Shown in pieces: positions 5,208 to 6,587 of a stretch of DNA of 6,587 nt. Under the pieces are notes generated by a model. It worked only from the letters and a program-made list of their open reading frames with translations, was not told where the DNA came from and made no database searches. A program made the position numbers and the translations under genes. The stretch comes from Flavobacteriales bacterium UBA5869. Its GTDB lineage: Bacteria; Bacteroidota; Bacteroidia; Flavobacteriales_D; Crocinitomicaceae. The stretch's first letter is position 1. The number at the start of each line of letters is the position of its first letter. The stretch spans positions 1-6,587 of the forward strand of contig DJFP01000210.1 in the NCBI GenBank assembly GCA_002432565.1, in the 5' to 3' direction.

Positions 5208-5849
5208 ATGAAAACTCGTTGCCTGTTTATTTTTAGTTTCTTACTGACCTGTTGGGGAAATGCCCAATCGAACCTGCCCAAAAAGTTTCTGGATGATTCC
5301 CTGTGCTACAAAGTTTGGCTGGTCGACAATAAAATGGGCGGTTATGACGGTTACGAGTTCAGACAGAACGGAGAGTTGAAGTTATTGAACTACGATGGGT
5401 TTACCGGAGAAAAATGGTGGGCGAAAGGAGATCATTTATACGTGGAAATCCGCTCGAAAAGAACCGGAAAAGTACAAAGAACGGATTATCGAATCAAAAA
5501 ACAGACAACAGATTCGCTGGTATTGAACTATTCTATTTGGGGAGACTCCTTTACAGATGTCTATGAGACTCTTACAGCTAATGATTTTACAGACAAACTT
5601 GTAGGGCATTGGGACGGAGAGGGAGGAAAGTTCCTTCAAATCGTTCCGAAGAGTAATTTCCAGTTTCAATTAGTGATTCCCGCGGATTCGGAAGAAATGC
5701 CGGTACGGGCAGAAGGATTCCTGGATGACAAAAACAAGCGCATCATTTTTTATTTGGAGCAGGAGGAAACAACTCTTTTTTTCGAGGCCGGAAAGGAAAC
5801 TATCTCTTTCGGGGGGAAATCTTGTACCCGGAAGTGCAAAAATGAATGA
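5208..5849 (+). CDS. Exported protein of unknown function, possibly lipocalin-like beta-barrel
   Basis: I do not recognise a specific family. Of 213 residues, 1-20 form a signal peptide (MKTRCLFIFSFLLTCWGNAQ, likely cut near A19 or Q20), so the protein acts in the periplasm or outside; C15 is not in a good lipobox. The mature part is rich in alternating, beta-strand-like segments and seems to have two lobes: residues 31-121, including YDGYEFRQNGELKLLNYDG and GEKWWAKGDHLYVEI, and residues 126-213, starting LVGHWDGEGGKFLQI. The pattern 'W/G ... F..dG.l ... tG.W...gd.L ... y.I ... d.L.L' in the first lobe, and 'LvG.W' in the second, is typical of lipocalin-like or META/NlpE-like small barrels, but this is pattern resemblance only. 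Cysteines C33, C206 and C210 may pair. The start follows a weak -7 box and no terminator is obvious after the stop. It is divergent from the glycosyltransferase gene. Confidence 0.75.
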   Translation: MKTRCLFIFSFLLTCWGNAQSNLPKKFLDDSLCYKVWLVDNKMGGYDGYEFRQNGELKLLNYDGFTGEKWWAKGDHLYVEIRSKRTGKVQRTDYRIKKQTTDSLVLNYSIWGDSFTDVYETLTANDFTDKLVGHWDGEGGKFLQIVPKSNFQFQLVIPADSEEMPVRAEGFLDDKNKRIIFYLEQEETTLFFEAGKETISFGGKSCTRKCKNE

Positions 5850-5982
5850 GTAATTAGAGAAAGGTGGGTTTTTGGTACTTAATCTAAAGCAGCTTGTATC
5901 TCATTCGCTTCATTTATAAGGGTAAACGGCACATTTATCCAAAATTTCCGGAATAAACAGACGCCTTCTTTCCAACTTTTCC

Positions 5983-5990
5983 TAACTTCG
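5983..5990 (+). promoter_or_regulatory. -7 box (TAACTTCG) ahead of the FkbM methyltransferase gene
   Basis: TAACTTCG is identical to the box ahead of the glycosyltransferase gene and differs from TAnnTTTG at one base. It ends 16 bases before the ATG at 6007, giving a leader of about 11-13 bases. The rest of the 5850-6006 gap holds nothing firm, only an imperfect inverted repeat at 5920-5940. Confidence 0.42.
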
Positions 5991-6006
5991 CGGCATCTTA
6001 GTGGAA

Positions 6007-6587
6007 ATGAAGAACAGCGTTAAATATATTTTACAGAAATTGTTGGGGTTACACACCTATCTGTATGTCTTCGCGCTGTATAAAATCAGGACCCTTCGTT
6101 CAGACAAAAAAGAAAACGATTTTTTCACCTTTCTGTCATTATTGAAAGATGGGAAAGGGGATGTGTTGGATATTGGTGCGAACCTGGGAATTATGACTGT
6201 TCATTTGGCAAGCAGCCTTCCCAATACGACGATCCATGCTTTTGAGCCCATGCCGGCAAATGTGAGTGTTCTGAAGCGTATTATCGCAAAATTCAAGCTG
6301 AAAAAAACAAAAATCCACGAAATCGCCCTGGGTGACGAATCCGGAACTGCAAAAATGGTACTCCCTGTAAACGGTCAAACGATTATGCAGGGCCTGAGTC
6401 ACATCAAACACGAAACCATTACGGAATGGAACGAAGGAAAAGAAGTGGACGTGCAATTGGATAAATTGGACAACGTTTTGAACGGTCAGGCGGTGCAGGC
6501 CATTAAAATCGATATTGAGAATTTTGAATATTTTGCACTGAAAGGTGCAAGCCGGATTATTACATCCAATAAACCGATCATTTACGC
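6007..6587 (+). CDS. FkbM family methyltransferase, C-terminus missing
   Basis: An S-adenosylmethionine-dependent methyltransferase of the FkbM type, which in surface-glycan settings usually O-methylates sugars; 193 codons are visible and the frame is open at the right edge. Residues 1-45 are a basic and hydrophobic lead-in (MKNSVKYILQKLLGLHTYLY) without a cleavable signal. The SAM-binding Rossmann core follows: motif I VLDIGANLGIMTVHLAS (53-69), the acidic end of the second strand AFEPMPAN (78-85) with E80, and HEIALGDESGTAKM (104-117). The family signature IKIDIENFEYFALKGA (166-181) has N172 where IDVEG is more usual, a conservative-looking variant. Full-length members are about 230-280 residues, so 40-90 residues are off the window. 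The ATG at 6007 is chosen because TAACTTCG lies 16 bases upstream and there is A-rich sequence (GTGGAA) directly before it. Substrate unknown; the acyltransferase and GT4 gene nearby fit a loose surface-glycan neighbourhood. Confidence 0.9.
   Translation, partial: MKNSVKYILQKLLGLHTYLYVFALYKIRTLRSDKKENDFFTFLSLLKDGKGDVLDIGANLGIMTVHLASSLPNTTIHAFEPMPANVSVLKRIIAKFKLKKTKIHEIALGDESGTAKMVLPVNGQTIMQGLSHIKHETITEWNEGKEVDVQLDKLDNVLNGQAVQAIKIDIENFEYFALKGASRIITSNKPIIY

Noticed and set aside
5920..5940. Imperfect inverted repeat GGGTAAA / TTTATCC with a seven-base loop between the unknown gene and FkbM
   Set aside because: Seven pairs including one G/T, no T-run on either strand, and the CATTTAT overlap suggests simple AT-rich repetition. 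Not enough for a terminator or operator.

Overview
The window looks like a chromosomal segment of a Bacteroidota bacterium, probably a flavobacterium-type relative (Fluviicola/Crocinitomicaceae-like; this lineage guess is inference). The pointers are an M43B cytophagalysin-type secreted protease, a LETM1-related protein of the kind annotated in Flavobacteriia, moderate GC, almost no Shine-Dalgarno sites in front of genes, and -7 boxes of the Bacteroidota type TAnnTTTG (or TAnnTTCG) very close to the start codons.

Layout. 1-959 (minus): secreted M43 metalloprotease, cut by the left edge. 960-1182: divergent intergenic region with a bidirectional terminator-like hairpin, a perfect 22-bp palindrome and a -7 box. 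1183-2433 (plus): LETM1-related protein with a TerB-like middle. 2486-3667 (plus): acyltransferase-3 membrane protein. About 3641-3765: a CTTTGCG-type dispersed repeat at the convergent junction. 3746-3931 (minus): a 61-codon remnant of an MJ1477/TM1410-type glycoside hydrolase lipoprotein, cut off where the repeat begins. 3928-5052 (minus): GT4 glycosyltransferase, overlapping the remnant by ATGA. 5053-5207: divergent intergenic region with another terminator-like hairpin. 5208-5849 (plus): exported 213-residue protein of unknown function. 6007-6587 (plus): FkbM-family methyltransferase, cut by the right edge.

The genes do not form one long operon; most have their own promoter-like box. Three of them (acyltransferase, GT4 glycosyltransferase, FkbM methyltransferase) are types that commonly build or decorate surface polysaccharide, and the protease, remnant lipoprotein and unknown protein are exported, so the theme is the cell surface. 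The only clear operon is the glycosyltransferase plus the broken hydrolase. The most notable points are the gene truncation at the repeat, the repeat-derived tail of the acyltransferase, the 22-bp palindrome, and the start codons that lie almost on the predicted transcription starts. I see no CRISPR array, tRNA, rRNA, transposase or defence system.
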